Part shown: positions 5,404-6,924 of the stretch, piece by piece
Position numbering within the stretch: the stretch's first letter is position 1
Layout of the letters: each line of letters begins with the position of its first letter
DNA from: an uncultured Caryophanales bacterium
GTDB taxonomy: Bacteria > Bacillota_I > Bacilli_A > RF39 > UBA660
Assembly (NCBI GenBank): GCA_937897245.1
Contig: CALCBO010000212.1
Span: forward strand, 1-6,924
DNA length: 6,924 nucleotides
Direction: 5' to 3'
The notes under the pieces: model-generated
What the model saw: only the letters and a program-made list of their open reading frames with translations
Told to the model about the DNA's origin: nothing
Database searches by the model: none
Made by a program: the position numbers and the translations under genes

Positions 5404-6691
5404 TAAAGGATTATTCTTAATTAAAGAAAGTTTAAAAAGAAAGATTTTTTCTAGATGGTTTGTTATTATTAATATTATTCTATTCTTACTTATATTCTTT
5501 TCTTTTCATATAGATAGTATTATTACTTTCTTTGGAGGAGATTTTAAAGAAGAAAAGAATATTATAGTAATTGATAAAGTAGGATTATTTCCACAGTTTA
5601 AAAAAGAATTCTTAAGAACTGCAGAATTTGCAGTTACAAAGTATAGTGTTAATAAGATAGATTATTCTAATATAAAATTAAAGGAATTAGTACAAAGTAA
5701 TAGCAATAATATCGGAATAGAAATATTACCTGATTCTAATAATATAATTCAGTTAAAAGTATACTCGTTAAAGGGATTATCTACTATTAACAGAAGTATA
5801 ATTACTTCATCAATTAATAATATTAAGAAACAATTAGCTATGGATAATTATAATATTTCTCACGATATTATTAAGATGATTGAGAAGGATGTTGAAGTTG
5901 AATCAATTGTATTATCAGATAAAGTAGTTAATGAGAATAAGGATGTAACTTCTTCGATTACTGTTATTGTTTATGTTGTTCCTGCTTTTTTCTTAATTAC
6001 TACTTTAATACAGATGGTTGGTTCAGAAATTAATGAAGAGAAGACTACTAAAAGTATGGAAATAATTATTTCTAATGTTAATCCTAAAAATCATTTATTA
6101 TCTAAAATAATATCTTGTGGAGTCTTTACTTTAATTCAAGTATGTCTATTATTAATATTTACGCTAATAGCATTTTTTACTCATAGTCATAGTATTGGAA
6201 CTTTAACAGCATCTTCTACTAGTGGATTTACAAGTAGTATTATTGGACAATTAATTACTCCTGAATTAATAAATATGGCTTTAAGTGTATTACCTATTTT
6301 ATTTATTTCTTTTATTATCACTTTGATTACTTATGCTTTATTAGCTGGTGTATTTGCTTCAATGACTACTAATATCGATGATTTTCAACAATTACAGACT
6401 CCAGTAATGATGATTATTTCTTTTTCATTTTATTTAGCTTTAATGGCAGCTTTATTTGAAGGTTCTTTATTTATTAAAATTATGTCTTTTATTCCTTTAA
6501 TTAGTTTTTTAGTATCTCCTACTTTATATATGTTGGGTCAAATATCTATTGGGTCTGTTATTATATCAACTATCTTAGAATTATTATTTATGGTTATAGT
6601 TTATCATTTTGGAATTAAAATCTATAGAATTGGAATATTAAATTATTCGGGAGATCATTTATGGAGTAAAATAATTAAAGCATTAAAATAA
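5396..6691 (+). CDS. ABC-2 type permease, NatB-like
   Basis: This 431-residue membrane protein forms the channel for the upstream ATPase. It has one membrane segment near the N-terminus (about 21-43), a large external domain (about 45-185), then about five or six more segments (about 187-208, 240-262, 294-318, 335-354, 358-382, 385-405). This is the ABC-2/NatB layout. The conserved cytoplasmic stretch after the second segment, GSEINEEKTTKSMEIIISN (209-227), is characteristic. I place the start at ATG 5396 because AGGTG at 5385-5389 sits 6 bases upstream; GTG 5387 and ATG 5390 are in frame but have no such spacing. The 8-base overlap with the ATPase gene implies translational coupling. The stop overlaps the terminator stem. 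Substrate is unknown; Na+ or peptide/antibiotic export are the usual roles in this family. Confidence 0.85.
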   Translation: MNNKGLFLIKESLKRKIFSRWFVIINIILFLLIFFSFHIDSIITFFGGDFKEEKNIIVIDKVGLFPQFKKEFLRTAEFAVTKYSVNKIDYSNIKLKELVQSNSNNIGIEILPDSNNIIQLKVYSLKGLSTINRSIITSSINNIKKQLAMDNYNISHDIIKMIEKDVEVESIVLSDKVVNENKDVTSSITVIVYVVPAFFLITTLIQMVGSEINEEKTTKSMEIIISNVNPKNHLLSKIISCGVFTLIQVCLLLIFTLIAFFTHSHSIGTLTASSTSGFTSSIIGQLITPELINMALSVLPILFISFIITLITYALLAGVFASMTTNIDDFQQLQTPVMMIISFSFYLALMAALFEGSLFIKIMSFIPLISFLVSPTLYMLGQISIGSVIISTILELLFMVIVYHFGIKIYRIGILNYSGDHLWSKIIKALK

Positions 6692-6719
6692 GTAGACAGT
6701 TTTGTTAAGCTGTCTACTT
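6690..6719. terminator. Bidirectional terminator between convergent genes
   Basis: A 10-bp perfect inverted repeat pairs 6690-6699 (AAGTAGACAG) with 6710-6719 (CTGTCTACTT), and three more pairs (one G-U) extend it inward to a 4-base loop. The plus strand exits into TTTTATTATT; the minus strand exits into TTATTTTAAT. The stem includes two bases of the permease stop codon and ends 4 bases before the stop of the facing gene, so it fills the whole 31-base gap and probably serves both genes. Confidence 0.85.
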
Positions 6720-6722
6720 TTA

Positions 6723-6924
6723 TTATTCACTAGCTAGATTATCAAAGTATCCTTGGACAAGGACAACTGGAGTACCTTTATCTCCACTTCCACTTGTAAG
6801 GTCACATAATGAACCAATTAAATCTGTAATTTTTCTTGGAGTAGTACCTTGAGTAATCATTTGTCCTTTTAAATTAGCATCTTTAGTTTTAATTTCTCTT
6901 TTTATAGCTTCTTTTAGTTCTTCT
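6723..6924 (-). CDS. 3' end of a gene, possibly CofE-like (F420-0:L-glutamate ligase family)
   Basis: The minus strand is open from the right edge to a TAA at 6723-6725, giving the last 66 residues of a protein, which begin EELKEAIKREIKTKD and end GYFDNLASE. The central part, with ITDLIGSLCDLTSG and then GTPVVLVQG, resembles the C-terminal segment of CofE-type F420-0:L-glutamate ligases (a helix with D-x-L...A-x-L-V-M-G followed by G-x-P-V-V-L-V-R-G). This is recalled pattern similarity, not an alignment. Such homologues occur in organisms without F420, where the substrate is unknown. Other families cannot be excluded. It faces the ABC exporter operon and shares its terminator. Confidence 0.5.
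   Translation of the reverse strand, partial: EELKEAIKREIKTKDANLKGQMITQGTTPRKITDLIGSLCDLTSGSGDKGTPVVLVQGYFDNLASE

Overview
The window looks like an AT-rich, low-GC Gram-positive (Firmicutes-type) chromosome, probably from an uncultured gut lineage. This is inferred from the strong A/T codon bias, the near-perfect AGGAGG ribosome binding sites, the small tightly packed operons, and the type VII secretion (T7SS, WXG100/Esx) gene families. TGA is not needed as a sense codon in any gene; Trp is TGG. The exact taxon cannot be told from the sequence alone.

Layout. (1) Far left, minus strand: an extended -10 promoter, an AGGAGG site and the first eight codons of a gene that leaves the window at base 1. 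(2) Bases about 101-4396, minus strand: a self-contained five-gene operon with its own promoter (-35 4391-4396, -10 4368-4373) and its own terminator (101-140). In transcription order it encodes a WXG100-like protein whose Trp is replaced by Cys, a canonical WXG100 protein (W-K-G), a 535-aa protein with a helical N-terminus and two tandem copies of a YD-like beta repeat, a 499-aa protein with a helical head, a long Thr-rich stalk, one membrane segment and an acidic tail, and a DUF4176 protein. (3) Bases 4311-4509: a divergent intergenic region holding two back-to-back promoters. (4) Bases 4510-6691, plus strand: a two-gene ABC exporter of the NatA/NatB (ABC-2) type. (5) Bases 6690-6719: a bidirectional terminator, followed by the 3' end of a convergent minus-strand gene running off the right edge, possibly CofE-like.

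How the genes may work together. WXG100 pairs and DUF4176 proteins are typical T7SS companions. The two large proteins lack Sec signal peptides but look like surface or secreted proteins, so I infer that they are T7SS substrates, with the 499-aa protein staying anchored in the membrane. No FtsK/SpoIIIE-type motor (EssC/YukB) or other core T7SS component is in the window, so the secretion machine must lie elsewhere. No recognisable toxin domain and no obvious immunity gene is present, so the operon looks more like a surface or structural module than a standard LXG toxin cassette. The divergent ABC exporter may share regulation with it, but a functional link is unproven.
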